From: an uncultured Opitutaceae bacterium
GTDB lineage: Bacteria > Verrucomicrobiota > Verrucomicrobiia > Opitutales > Opitutaceae
Direction: 5' to 3'
DNA: 63,971 bases
Assembly (NCBI GenBank): GCA_903929355.1
Contig: CAIYUN010000002.1
Span: 1-63,971, forward strand
Shown: positions 8,401-16,940 of the stretch, one piece after another
Numbering within the stretch: the stretch's first letter is position 1
Layout of the letters: the number at the start of each line of letters is the position of its first letter
Program-made: the position numbers and the translations under genes
Notes under the pieces: model-generated
Told to the model about the DNA's origin: nothing
Databases searched by the model: none
The model's input: the letters and a program-made list of their open reading frames with translations, nothing else

Positions 8401-9762
8401 CCAGTTGGCCGCGTAGGTGATGGTCGTCAACGGGCGGAAGAGCTCGCTGGGGAAACTGGGATACCAGTAGTTTTCGAAAAAGATAAGCCGCAGGTGATCA
8501 TGCCACTCCCAGGCGCGCAGCCGGGTGTCGGCCAGCAAAACCAAGGCGTTGTCCAGGCTGAAGGCGGCGTGGAACGAGTTGGAGTAAGCCAGCCAGGTGA
8601 CCAACCCGAGGAACAGCGCGGCCACGGGCATGAACCAGATTGACCGCGCCTCAGTTGATTGGAGGGCTGGCCGGGTTCGCCCGTTGGGCGGTGGCTGGGA
8701 GGGTGGGGAAGCCAAAGCGCCGGGGGCGGGCTCGGATTTCGAATCGGGGATCCCAGGTTTCGGGCCCGAGGTCGGAGCGGCGGGCGGCCGCGCGGCGGTC
8801 GTCGCGATCGTTTCCACCTGGGTTTTCATCGCGCTTGCCTGCTGGTAGCGGCGCGAGGGCTCTTTTTCCAAGGCGCGCAGCACCACCTCGTCGAGCCGCA
8901 CGTCGAGCACGACCTTGCGCGACGGCGGCGTGAAATTTTCCGCCGGCAGCTCGCCGGTAAGCATCTGGTAAAACACCACGCCGAGCGCGTAAATGTCGGC
9001 CCGGTGATCCACCTCGGCGGGATGTGTGGTTTGCTCCGGTGCCATGTAGCGGGGTGTCCCCATGACCTTGCCGGCCTCGGTGAGGGTGCCGGTTGCGGTT
9101 GTGGCCGGGCCGGCGGCAGTGGGGGCGTCATCGTTGGCGGCGGTGAGCTTCGCGAGCCCGAAATCGGCGATTTTCACCCGGCCCTGGCGGTCGAGCAGGA
9201 TGTTCTCGGGCTTGATGTCCCGGTGGATGATGCCGCGGTCGTGGGCGTATTGGAGGGCCTCGCAGAGCTCGGGCACGATGGCCAGCGCCTGTTTGGGCTC
9301 CAGCTTCCCGTCGCGCAAGAGGTCGCGCAGATTCACCCCATCCACATATTCCATCACGAGGAAATAGAGCCCGCCGGTCACTCCGAAATCATGGATCGTG
9401 ACGATGTGCGGATGGCTGAGCTTGGCCAGGAGTTCGGCTTCGCGGGCAAAGCGCTCCGCGAAGTGCGCGTCCCGTTCACGCTCGGGCGCAAGAATTTTGA
9501 TCGCCACCAGGCGGTTGAGCGATTTTTGGCGGGCCTTGTAGACCACTCCCATCCCACCACGGCCGAGACATTCCAGGACTTCAAACTGCGGAAACTTGCC
9601 CGCGATTTCCTCCGGGGAAGGTGGGGGAATGGCCGGTGCCTTGCGCTCGTCGTGGGTTTGTGAGGCCAGAGCCTGGCCCAGCAGGCAGGCCGGACAGAGC
9701 TGGTGCTGGTCGCCCGCTGGCAGGGGTTTACCGCATTCAGGGCAGGAGTGGCTAGGGTTCAT
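5452..9762 (-). CDS. Ser/Thr kinase fused to TMTC-like, TPR and FGE-like domains
   Basis: A 1436-residue membrane protein. Residues 7-26 form a zinc ribbon (CPEC...CPAC). A Hanks-type kinase follows: GRGGMG at 68-73, Lys89, HRD at 180-182, DFG at 200-202, APE at 241-243, so it should be active. Residues 374-795 hold about ten membrane segments resembling TMTC/O-mannosyltransferase-like proteins (FRPLTTITYAANWSLLG; TLHPVEVESITNVVGRADEL). Residues 800-1070 are TPR-like, and 1190-1436 are a formylglycine-generating-enzyme-like domain (PTEAQWEDACREG, GNVSEW, RGGS). After RGGS no cysteine pair is seen, so this last domain is probably a binding module and not a sulfatase activator. It is 43 bp downstream of an ECF sigma gene, a pairing known in this phylum. 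Confidence 0.85.
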   Translation of the reverse strand: MNPSHSCPECGKPLPAGDQHQLCPACLLGQALASQTHDERKAPAIPPPSPEEIAGKFPQFEVLECLGRGGMGVVYKARQKSLNRLVAIKILAPERERDAHFAERFAREAELLAKLSHPHIVTIHDFGVTGGLYFLVMEYVDGVNLRDLLRDGKLEPKQALAIVPELCEALQYAHDRGIIHRDIKPENILLDRQGRVKIADFGLAKLTAANDDAPTAAGPATTATGTLTEAGKVMGTPRYMAPEQTTHPAEVDHRADIYALGVVFYQMLTGELPAENFTPPSRKVVLDVRLDEVVLRALEKEPSRRYQQASAMKTQVETIATTAARPPAAPTSGPKPGIPDSKSEPAPGALASPPSQPPPNGRTRPALQSTEARSIWFMPVAALFLGLVTWLAYSNSFHAAFSLDNALVLLADTRLRAWEWHDHLRLIFFENYWYPSFPSELFRPLTTITYAANWSLLGNGSSPTGYHVVNFLLHAANAALVLVVTRRLTGQPWLALLAAAIFTLHPVEVESITNVVGRADELCTFWILVGFWCYLRATVAGWTRPLWLVALMLAAMCGLFSKESGIMLAGLLPLYDFIFRWPTLTGPLKERLRTAFREFALKGWIVLLPPMVFFFVVRKILFVASPIYGELFIDNPIARASWFSGEMTAFKVLGRYLMLLVYPNQLSCDYSYNQIPLYGEGAPFWEDAQCWLGLAVVVVLLGFAWTRRRRQPLFSFGVFFFFGMMLPMANLVRPIGSIMAERFLYLPSIGFCLVAALALRSLGDKLVAVLALPASWRPWAWLPLPIAVLLLLGVRTYARNVDWSTEFSLWQSAIAAAPNSFKTHKGLANGYWNSTHTEAGIDAAIAQAEVGLAVIDSHPLPPERQDNTLFCDLGMYYNIKADFLLQHNEPSASNRFYQKGVDVMIRARKVDTWVNGASRQAQLDRGRQPGEIADVGNPRVHLQLATSYLGLHEFNEAAKSALYACHLAPLNAQGYILLGLARANNNEFGDAAVAFLQSLMGDASNQDIWNNLKQVYQQMRLDMVPVADLPNGGHQVDNRSPLVRDEINRAAVQMVQALIDQKDYGNAAKFRDRAIAPQGGYGVALELLPTVPKVSKPDDIWSEMHDALAGWLNPPLRPEGVSATDAGGRTITHPAGTPGIKLVPAPATASVSSSATRPAPAPPLTAAQQAVLTRKLAEFVPQFAAETGINLVRIPAGAFTMGSPADDPESPITITYKPVNGVNTPDKSSAFNDEAPQTRVTLTKDFYLGATEVTQAQWWAVRGSAPSHFKGGTLPVERVSWDDAMAFCKQLTDRERAVGRLPDGYAFTLPTEAQWEDACREGTTGENPGDLDATAWPVANSSGITTHPVGLKQPSAWGLYDMEGNVSEWCADWSGRYLGGNVTDPAGPTSGDYRITRGGSMVPDPELGYRSAERDSNAPEARSELVGFRLALISVR

Positions 9763-9805
9763 CTCGGGCTGCTCTTACGCGTTGGCGGCGGTGCGTTACA
9801 TGAAT

Positions 9806-10525
9806 TCACCCGGAAAGTGCGGCGAAAAGCGACCTCATTTCATCCTCGACCAGATGGGCACCGGCGAGGGTGCGGCCGATCTCGTCGCGCAACCTCTGGC
9901 GATAGCGTTTTCTCAGTCGGTGCACCGCCACCCGGGCCGCTCCTTCGCTCAGGCCAAACTCCGCCGCGATGTCCGCATAGGATAGCCGTGCGCTGCTCAT
10001 GGTGAGGAACGGTTTCCAGCGGCCGAAATCCAGTTCCGTTTCAGTGAGGGCGAGATCATCCAGCACCTTGTCGAGCAGCACCATGGCCCACTCGCGGTCG
10101 AACAGCCGATCCGGGCTGCGATTGTCCGGCAGCTCAAGCCCCAGGCCGGTTTCGGCATTTTTCCAATCGATGGAGACATGGGCGGCAAAGCCGCCGCGTT
10201 TCAGCCGATGGTCGCGCTGCCACTCATTGGCCATGTAGTGCTTGAGACTTCCCAGCAGAAAGGCCCGGAATCGTCCTCGGTCACGGTCAACGAGACGCAG
10301 GCCGTTCTGTTCAAGCAAATGAACAAAGAAGCCCTGCACCAAATCCTCCGCGTCCGCTTCCGCCCGACCGCAACGGCGGACATAGCGGTAAAGCGGTCGC
10401 CAGTAGGTTCCAAACAACGCCCCCATTGCTTCCAGGGCCTCGGTGTCCCCGCCGCGCACCGCTTCGGACACGAGCGTCCACCGGGTGGTGGCAAAATGCG
10501 TTGGGTGGGAATTTCCGGAGGGCAT
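9806..10525 (-). CDS. ECF-type RNA polymerase sigma factor
   Basis: A 239-residue sigma factor. Region 2 covers HFATTRWTLVSEAV through AEADAEDLVQGFFVHLLE, and region 4 is the HTH ARLSYADIAAEFGLSEGAARVAVHRLRKRYR. A start at 10525 (MPSGNSHPTHF) is preferred to one seven codons upstream, since HFATTRW is the usual near-N-terminal motif. The insert between regions 2 and 4 is longer than in classical ECF factors, a feature of the planctomycete/verrucomicrobial kinase-linked type. It shares an operon with the large kinase, which may phosphorylate or otherwise gate it. No anti-sigma factor is adjacent. Confidence 0.88.
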   Translation of the reverse strand: MPSGNSHPTHFATTRWTLVSEAVRGGDTEALEAMGALFGTYWRPLYRYVRRCGRAEADAEDLVQGFFVHLLEQNGLRLVDRDRGRFRAFLLGSLKHYMANEWQRDHRLKRGGFAAHVSIDWKNAETGLGLELPDNRSPDRLFDREWAMVLLDKVLDDLALTETELDFGRWKPFLTMSSARLSYADIAAEFGLSEGAARVAVHRLRKRYRQRLRDEIGRTLAGAHLVEDEMRSLFAALSG

Positions 10526-10845
10526 GAGGTATGCCCTTACTACCACAAAAAGGGGTGGATGTTTCGTCGGATCTCTAATTTCAACATGGCGGATGACCTG
10601 CTCCCTTTCATTCGTCCGTCACAAATGAGTCGCCACGGCTGCGGCCGACGGGGGCGGATGAGCGGACGAAGGCACTACTCAAGGGTGAGAAAGCACGGAT
10701 TCCTTTGGTTCCGCCTTTGCGGACTTTTTGGCGCACCGTAGCCGGGCGAAGGCGGCCGCGACCTTTGTGAAAAACTTCCGGTCTGTCTCTGTCGGATTGA
10801 TCAATTCCGGCTTGCACCTCGTGTCGCCAAGGCCAGATTTACCCC
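10526..10845. other. Divergent intergenic region, no gene seen
   Basis: This 320-bp gap separates the sigma factor (minus) from the secreted protein at 10846 (plus), so it should hold both promoters. No gene with credible coding character is seen on either strand. A weak TCCGC-CTTT-GCGGA hairpin followed by five Ts lies near 10710-10729; it is too short to call a terminator. Confidence 0.4.
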
Positions 10846-11754
10846 ATGCCCCGCCCCAAATTCCTCCTGCCCATTGCACTCTGCGTTTTGATGCCGATGG
10901 CCAACTCCGGCGTCGCCCAAACCGCCGCTCCTGCCAGCGACAACCCTGCGCCCGCCACGCCCGCTGCTCCGGGCGCTCCTGCCGCCAATGGCGCGGTTGC
11001 TCCAGGTGCTCGGCCTCGCGGTGCGGCCGGTGCCCGGGGTGCCGGCGCCGCCCCTCAGGCTTGGGATCGGCCCGCTGACGGCCCGCCGATCGTGGCGGAT
11101 GATTTTGAATCGGGTGCTATTGACGACAAGAAGTGGACGATTGCCGCCACCGGCTCGGCCACCGTCACTGTGGAGCATGATTTTGTCGCGCATGGCAAAA
11201 ATGCCCTCCATGTCCATTATCCCGCGGGCGCCCGCAACGCGATTGCCTTTATCGGCCTCACCGTGCCGGATGCCCTGCGCGATCATTTTTATGCGCGGGC
11301 CTATGTTTTCATGCAAACCATCCCCTCCGGCCATTGCGTTCTCGTGACCGCCGGATCAAAAGGGTATCCAACCTCGAACTTCCTAGAAATCGGGATGCGT
11401 CAAAACCAGTTTCAGCCGTCGTTTCAGCAGAACGGGCCCAATGTGACCCGCTACGAAGACCACCCGCTCCAAGGCACGCCGCCGGCGGGCCGCTGGTATT
11501 GCCTTGAATGGGAGTATAACGACAAACCCGACCGGATTGTCATGTGGATCGACGGCAAGCTCTCGGTGAACCAGACCTTTAAGGGCGCCGATGGGTCCAA
11601 GACCGGTCTGACGGGCGGTTTCTTCCAATTAGACCTCGGCTTCCGCTCCTGGTCCGCCCCGGCCAAGGATGTTGATATTTACTACGACGACATCGCCATC
11701 AGCGACAAGCCCGTCGGGCAGCTGACCCCCGTGGCCGAACCCGCCGCGAAATAG
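10846..11754 (+). CDS. Secreted LamG/concanavalin-like protein
   Basis: A 302-residue exported protein. A signal peptide (MPRPKFLLPIALCVLMPMANSGVAQ) is followed by about 45 residues rich in Ala, Pro and Gly, then a beta-sandwich domain from FESGAIDDKKWTI to DVDIYYDDIAIS. The pattern DDFESG...W.....G......V, a mid-domain CLEWEYNDKPDRIVMWIDG and a final YYDDIAI matches concanavalin A-like domains of polysaccharide lyases and binding proteins. A paralogue lies at 48644-49453 beside a PL4 lyase, and this copy is upstream of a GH54 enzyme. It may bind or cleave plant cell-wall glycans. No catalytic residue is certain. Confidence 0.7.
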   Translation: MPRPKFLLPIALCVLMPMANSGVAQTAAPASDNPAPATPAAPGAPAANGAVAPGARPRGAAGARGAGAAPQAWDRPADGPPIVADDFESGAIDDKKWTIAATGSATVTVEHDFVAHGKNALHVHYPAGARNAIAFIGLTVPDALRDHFYARAYVFMQTIPSGHCVLVTAGSKGYPTSNFLEIGMRQNQFQPSFQQNGPNVTRYEDHPLQGTPPAGRWYCLEWEYNDKPDRIVMWIDGKLSVNQTFKGADGSKTGLTGGFFQLDLGFRSWSAPAKDVDIYYDDIAISDKPVGQLTPVAEPAAK

Positions 11755-11873
11755 GCGTCGGCAAAAGCGATCTTACCGGCTGAGAGTTGGTGAATCCAAC
11801 CGGGCGCGCCGTCCGGGCACTGGCATGAATGAGAGGCGCCTGGCTGGGCATCGCGGATTCAGGCATGGTCATA

Positions 11874-12118
11874 ACCCAATGATGGTGAAAGATAAAACCA
11901 CTCCTGGAAAACCAGTACGAAAACTTTTTCGAATGGTCAGATTTGTGAACCACTGATCCTCCTTCGCCGGTCCTACGCCAAGGCTTTGGACCGCAGGCAA
12001 GGCTTCGGAGGACACGGTGGACACTGATGAACCCTGATTCTGAGGATCGGATCATTGCAGATGAGTGTGCCTAAGTGGTTAAAGTTCTCGGAATTCATTC
12101 CTTCGTGAATCAGCAGTG
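11874..12118. repeat. Dispersed intergenic repeat A, copy 1 (interrupted)
   Basis: The segment shares an ordered set of blocks with 16666-16892 and 32891-33095: a TGGAAAAC...TTTTC...TCGGATTT-like block, AACCACTGAT, CACTGATGA, CTGAGGATCGGATCA and TAAGTGGTTA. Compared with the other copies this one is interrupted after CCACTGAT by about 55 bp (11958-12013) with self-complementary ends (CCTCC...GGAGG, GGTCC...GGACC), a palindrome nested in a repeat. The 490-bp gap 11755-12247 contains no gene. Confidence 0.7.
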
Positions 12119-12247
12119 CTGGCTGGGGCTGCGGGCAAGATTCTGCTTCACTCCACCGGTTCGGCGGGATAAACCCCCTTTTGGTTGTCCGTGGCGTTCA
12201 TGGACAGCAAGCCGGCTGTAAACCCCGAGATTAAAAGCCCCACCAAC

Positions 12248-15037
12248 ATGAAGACCCGAATCAGCCTCGTTACCCTGCTCCTGCTGGCGCTCGCGCTGCC
12301 GGTCGCCACATTGATGATTGCCGCCGCCAGCAGGGTCGCCGCTCCGCCCCGGCCGCAGGGCCCCTGTGATGTCTACGCCGCCGCCGGCGACCCCTGTGTG
12401 GCCGCGCACAGTTCCACCCGCGCGCTGTCCGCCTCCTACAACGGCCCGCTCTACCAGGTCATGCGCCAGTCGGACGGCAAGACCTTGGACATCGGCGTGG
12501 TTCAGCCCGTCGGTTCGCCGGTCCCGGATGCGGGCGGCTACGCCGACGCGGCCGCGCAGGACGCCTTCTGCGCCAACACCTACTGCTGGATCACCACGCT
12601 CTACGACCAGTCCGGCAAGGGCAACCACCTCGTCCAGGCACCCAATGGCGGTTTCGGCGGCCCGGCCTTGGGCGGCTTCAACAATCTTCCGGTCGCCGAC
12701 CTGGCGCCGGTTTCGATCATGGGCCACAAGGCCTACGGCGTCTTCATCGAACCGGGCATGGGCCTCCGCTTGAACAACGCCAAGGGCACCGCCGTGGACG
12801 ACCAGGCGGAGGGGCAGTATTGGGTCATCAACGGCCAGCACTTCAACTCCGGCTGCTGCTTCGATTACGGCAACGCTGAGACCGACAGCCGCGACGACGG
12901 CAATGGCACCATGGAAACCGCCTACTACGGCGACGCCGCCAACTGGTATCACGGGAGCGGCGCCGGCCCGTGGGTCATGACCGACCAGGAGAACAATCTG
13001 GTCGGCTGCGTGAACCCGGATGGTTCCAAAAACTGCCCGGGCCTGCCGAGCGTCAACTGGCGGTTTGTGACGGCCGTAGCCAAGGGCGAGCCCCATCACT
13101 GGACCTCCCTGGGCGGAGACGCACGGGAGGGCGCGCTGCAGGTCATGTTCGACGGCGTGCGCGTAAACAACACCTATGACCCGATGCGCAAGCAGGGAGC
13201 CATCCTCCTGGGTAACGGTGGGGACAACAGCAACGGCTCGCAGGGCACCTTCTATGAGGGCGCGATGACCGCAGCCGGCACTTTCCCGACGAACGCCACC
13301 GACCAGTTGGTGCAGGCCAACGTCGTGGCGTCCCGATACGCTGTGCTGCAACTGGGCATCGCGCCGGCTTCCGCCACCGCCACGCCGCCGGGACTTCAGA
13401 CCTTCGCCCCGGGGACTGCGCAGGACACCACCGTGACGTTCACCAACTCCACCGGTGCGCCCGCGACGGGCGTTACCCTGGGCCTGGCCGTGCCCAAGGG
13501 GTGGATGGCGATGGTCACCGGCACCTCGGCGGCGTCCAGGACGTTCGCCGACCCGGTCGCGCCGGGTGCGAGCGTGACCGCGACTTTCAAGATCACCTCG
13601 GGGCCGGCGGTTTTCAACGGCGACCTGGTCGGCAAAGCCCAGTGGACCAACCAGGCGACCGGTGGAATGCAATCCGAGACCACGACCGAAAAGGTGCGGA
13701 ACGTCAGCCCGGTCAAGATCAACGAGTTTGCGATGGGGGCGACGAATTCGTTCATCGAGCTCTACAATGCCGGCGCGGGTGAAATTGACCTCTCCAACTG
13801 GACGCTGACCGAGCACCCGACCGAACAGGCGGTTTTTTCCTCGGTGAAGATCCCGGCCGGGACGAAGCTCGCGGCCAAAGGCTTCTACCTGCTCGGCCTC
13901 GCCGACTCCGGGCTGGCAGTCCCTGCGCACAAGGGGGATGCCACGATCCATGTCCGGAACGCGACCGGAATGAACGTCGGCGACACGGTTGAAATTGACA
14001 CCGGCGCCGCCGTGGAAACCCGCAGGATCGCCAGCCTCGGGACGGCGGCCGCCAACGCCACGACGCTGTGGCAACCCGCCCCGGACGGCACGATCATGAT
14101 CCCCGCCGGCTCGACCAGCGTGCCGGTCTCGAGCGTGACCGGCTTCACGGTTGGCCAGAAGATCGGCCTTGGCCATGGCACCTCCGGCCCCGCCGTCGCG
14201 AGAACCCTCGAACAGTTTGAGGTGGTCACCGTCACGGCGGTCGGCAAGCCGGGAACGCAAACCTACCTCGCGGCGGACGCCAAGGCCGGCGACACCACGA
14301 TCCGGGTGAGGAACGCCGCCAACATCTCGGTCGGCGACAGGATCACGTTGGACATCGCCAGTGTCGGCCATGGCATCGAAGCGGTCACGGTCACGCGCGT
14401 GGACGCGCCGGCGGGCGGCGGGCGCACGGCCCAAAGCGTGGTCGCACTGGCGGCCCCGCTGAAGTTCAATCATGCGGCCAACCTCCCTTTCAGTGTCGGG
14501 GGAACCGGGATCAGCTTCCTGCCCGCGACGACCTTTGCCCACGCGAGCAACGAACCTGTCCAACCGCTCGGCACCGGCCTCACGCTGGACAGCCCCCTGG
14601 CCGGCGACCACCCGATCAACGCGGTGTTGCGGGATGCCGCAGTCACGACCGAGGGCTACCAAGGGGTGCCGGCACCCAATCTGTGGTTTGGAGGCCCCGC
14701 CCTCACCAACCCACTCGCCAGCCGCGGTGCCAACGCCAATTCCGGCAGCATGGTGCTGCGGGACGCCGCCGGGCTGGTCGTGGACAGCCTCAACTACGGC
14801 GGCCTCGTGGACCCATGGGCCGCCGAGGGTTACCAAGCCGCCTCCGGAGCAGGGCGCAGTGGTTGCAGCGTGGCTTCGCCCGCCGCCGGCCGCGGTGGCC
14901 GCGGGCGGGGCGCGCCCGCGGCAGGCGCGCCGGTGGCGGGCCGGAGCGCGGGCCGCACTTCCGATGGTGTCGACACCGGCAGCAACTGCGCCGATTTCCA
15001 GTTGCAGACCCCCACGCCGGGTGCGCCCAACCAGTGA
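12248..15037 (+). CDS. GH54 alpha-L-arabinofuranosidase with lamin-tail domain
   Basis: A 929-residue secreted enzyme from the ATG at 12248, where a clear signal peptide starts (MKTRISLVTLLLLALALP); an ATG 21 codons earlier is less likely. The catalytic part, about residues 36-370, is close to fungal AbfB GH54: PCDVYAAAGDPCVAAHSSTRAL, TLYDQSGKGNHL, FNSGCCFDYGNAETDSRDDG with its vicinal cysteines, RFVTAVAKGEPHHW and GGDNSNGSQGTFYEG. An NPCBM/NEW3-like domain (about 380-480) and a lamin-tail domain (INEFAMGATNSFIELYNAG) follow. Two repeats of GDTTIRVRNAANISVGD type appear to split the lamin-tail domain, whose closing part returns near the C-terminus (TPTPGAPN). The enzyme would release arabinose from arabinan or arabinoxylan. 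No family 42 arabinose-binding module is seen, unlike the fungal enzymes. Confidence 0.88.
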   Translation: MKTRISLVTLLLLALALPVATLMIAAASRVAAPPRPQGPCDVYAAAGDPCVAAHSSTRALSASYNGPLYQVMRQSDGKTLDIGVVQPVGSPVPDAGGYADAAAQDAFCANTYCWITTLYDQSGKGNHLVQAPNGGFGGPALGGFNNLPVADLAPVSIMGHKAYGVFIEPGMGLRLNNAKGTAVDDQAEGQYWVINGQHFNSGCCFDYGNAETDSRDDGNGTMETAYYGDAANWYHGSGAGPWVMTDQENNLVGCVNPDGSKNCPGLPSVNWRFVTAVAKGEPHHWTSLGGDAREGALQVMFDGVRVNNTYDPMRKQGAILLGNGGDNSNGSQGTFYEGAMTAAGTFPTNATDQLVQANVVASRYAVLQLGIAPASATATPPGLQTFAPGTAQDTTVTFTNSTGAPATGVTLGLAVPKGWMAMVTGTSAASRTFADPVAPGASVTATFKITSGPAVFNGDLVGKAQWTNQATGGMQSETTTEKVRNVSPVKINEFAMGATNSFIELYNAGAGEIDLSNWTLTEHPTEQAVFSSVKIPAGTKLAAKGFYLLGLADSGLAVPAHKGDATIHVRNATGMNVGDTVEIDTGAAVETRRIASLGTAAANATTLWQPAPDGTIMIPAGSTSVPVSSVTGFTVGQKIGLGHGTSGPAVARTLEQFEVVTVTAVGKPGTQTYLAADAKAGDTTIRVRNAANISVGDRITLDIASVGHGIEAVTVTRVDAPAGGGRTAQSVVALAAPLKFNHAANLPFSVGGTGISFLPATTFAHASNEPVQPLGTGLTLDSPLAGDHPINAVLRDAAVTTEGYQGVPAPNLWFGGPALTNPLASRGANANSGSMVLRDAAGLVVDSLNYGGLVDPWAAEGYQAASGAGRSGCSVASPAAGRGGRGRGAPAAGAPVAGRSAGRTSDGVDTGSNCADFQLQTPTPGAPNQ

Positions 15038-15138
15038 CCCCATGAGGGTCTCATCCCCGCTCACGCGTTCTCTTCCTTCGATCCTGCTCCGGCTTCCGGT
15101 CTCCGAAATCCGTTAATTGAGAGGTTCGCCACGCACTC

Positions 15139-16374
15139 ATGCCCCAGATTCGACCATCCTGGCCCTGGTGGCGCCGGGCCCTGACGGGGTTGAGTGCGCT
15201 GGGTCTGGCGTTGAGCGGCTACTTGGGCTGGCACTATGTGGTGGGTGGGTCGTTGATCGGCTGCGGCGGCGGCAGCCCGTGCGACCAGGTGCTCAACAGC
15301 CGTTGGTCGGCGGTGGGCGGGGTGGTGCCCATCAGTGGTCTGGCGGAGGGGGCTTACCTGGCGATGTTGCTGGCCGGTCTTTTCATCGGTCCGGCCTCGG
15401 AGCCACCGGTCCGGCGGCTGGCCTGGCGCGCGATGCTGGTACTGGCCGGGGCGGCCGCCGGCAGCGCCGTGTGGTTCACCATCGTGCAGCAATGGTTCAT
15501 CGGAGCCTTCTGTCCCTATTGCATGGCCACGCACCTCACCAGCCTGCTGCTGGCGGCTTTGGTCCTCTGGCGGGCACCGCGGCAATTCGACGAAGATCAC
15601 GCCGAGGTCACACCGACAAATCCCGCGCCGGCACCAGCCGCCCCACGGCGCGTGATTGGCCCCCGGCCCGCGATCGGCCTCGCGCTGGCCGGCGTGACTC
15701 TGGCGGGCATCATGGCGGCCGGCCAGGTCGGATTGGCCCCTCCGGCCGTTTATCGTGGCGGCGAATCACAGGCGAAACTGCCGGCCCTTGATCCCCGTGC
15801 CATGCCGCTGGTCGGCTCGCCGGACGCAGCCTATGTCGTCACGCTGCTCTTTGACTACAAGTGCCCCCATTGCCAGAACCTGCATGCCATGCTCGATGAG
15901 GTGGTCAGCCGCTACGGCGGCAAGCTGGCCTTTGCACTGTGCCCGGCACCGTTGAACAACCAGTGCAATCCTTACATCTCCCGCTTCGTGGATGAATTCA
16001 AGGACTCCTGCGAACTGGCCCGAGTTGGCCTCACGGTCTGGGTGGCGGGGCGCGAGGCGTTCCCCGCCTTCGACCGCTGGATGTTCTCCCCCGAGCCCGG
16101 TCAACCCTGGCATCCGCGGAGTCTCGACGCCGCCCGGGCCAAGGCGGTCGAACTGGTTGGCCAGGCGAAATTTGACGCCGCCCAGGCCGACCCTTGGATC
16201 GACCAGTATCTGCAGACCTCCGTTCGGATCTACGGTGGCACCATTGGTCCCGACCAGAGCGGCAACGCCGTCCCGAAACTGGTTTTCGGCCCGCATTGGG
16301 TCACCCCCCAACCGGATGACGCCAACGATCTGGTTTTGATTCTGCATGACAGCCTGGCCGTGCCCGGGCCGTGA
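15139..16374 (+). CDS. VKOR-thioredoxin/DsbA-like fusion
   Basis: A 411-residue membrane protein. The N-terminal half is a vitamin K epoxide reductase homologue with four membrane segments. It has the loop cysteines C42 and C48, a serine in DQVLNSRWS, and the active-site CPYC at 125-128. After a proline-rich linker and another membrane segment (about 178-200) comes a periplasmic thioredoxin/DsbA-like domain with CPHC at 242-245. Such fusions pass electrons from the periplasmic disulfide-forming domain to quinones, replacing the DsbA-DsbB pair. The cysteine-bearing secreted proteins nearby, including the GH54 enzyme, are plausible clients. The gene has no close operon partner. Confidence 0.85.
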   Translation: MPQIRPSWPWWRRALTGLSALGLALSGYLGWHYVVGGSLIGCGGGSPCDQVLNSRWSAVGGVVPISGLAEGAYLAMLLAGLFIGPASEPPVRRLAWRAMLVLAGAAAGSAVWFTIVQQWFIGAFCPYCMATHLTSLLLAALVLWRAPRQFDEDHAEVTPTNPAPAPAAPRRVIGPRPAIGLALAGVTLAGIMAAGQVGLAPPAVYRGGESQAKLPALDPRAMPLVGSPDAAYVVTLLFDYKCPHCQNLHAMLDEVVSRYGGKLAFALCPAPLNNQCNPYISRFVDEFKDSCELARVGLTVWVAGREAFPAFDRWMFSPEPGQPWHPRSLDAARAKAVELVGQAKFDAAQADPWIDQYLQTSVRIYGGTIGPDQSGNAVPKLVFGPHWVTPQPDDANDLVLILHDSLAVPGP

Positions 16375-16437
16375 CCCTGCGGGGCCGCCTGGAGCCACGA
16401 GGGCAAACGCACGGCCCATGCAACCGGCGACTGATGC

Positions 16438-16590
16438 TAAACTCGGCAGTCGGAGTTAGCCACGGATTGCACGGATGGGCGGAATCGGAATTGGGACACG
16501 GAGCGCACCGAGAACCAATCCGAGGACACGGAGGAAGAATTTTTTTAACCACGGATGGACACGGATGGACACGGATACTCACTCGACTGT
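16438..16590. repeat. Dispersed intergenic repeat B, copy 1
   Basis: The stretch carries CCACGGATTGCACGGATGGG, AATTGGGACACGGAGCGCAC, GAGGACACGGAGG and a tandem of GGATGGACAC units. The same blocks occur inverted at 59310-59485. It follows a CTAAACTCGGCAGT sequence also seen at the head of repeat C. The gap 16375-16940 is made up of this and repeat A, with no gene visible. Confidence 0.7.
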
Positions 16591-16665
16591 GAAACCTCCT
16601 GCATCCACCCGGTGGGTGATCGGATTCGGGCTGAATGAATGCAGTACCGATTCATGGATGAATCC

Positions 16666-16892
16666 AACCCAATGATTATGAATAGCCCAACAACTCTTGG
16701 AAAACTTGGATGAGAACTTTTCCAACGGTCGGATTTCAACCACTGATGGCCACTGATGAACACTGATGCTGAGGATCGGATCAGTGCAAATGAATGTGCA
16801 TAAGTGGTTACAGGTTTTGTTTGGGTAGGTCAGAGGCGAAGGCCCCGTCCTTGTGCTCTCCCGCTCTTTTCCTTCGTGAATCAGCAGCGGAA
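16666..16892. repeat. Dispersed intergenic repeat A, copy 2
   Basis: This copy lacks the nested palindrome of copy 1. It runs from AACCCAATGATTATG through CAACCACTGATGGCCACTGATG, CTGAGGATCGGATCAGTG and ATAAGTGGTTACAGG to CCTTCGTGAATCAGCAG, the last block also being present at the end of copy 1. It lies between the VKOR fusion and dprA. Confidence 0.7.
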
Positions 16893-16940
16893 TGAATATC
16901 CGTGTAATCCGTGGTAAATTCTGAAGGCCGAATTTATGGG

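Noticed and set aside
10710-10729. Intrinsic terminator after the sigma-kinase region
   Set aside because: The stem is only five base pairs and it lies in a divergent promoter region with no plus-strand gene ending before it.
12110-15064. A 984-codon open frame antisense to the GH54 gene
   Set aside because: It mirrors a high-GC gene in a complementary frame, is Arg/Gly/His-rich with no domain, and the sense strand encodes a clear GH54 enzyme.
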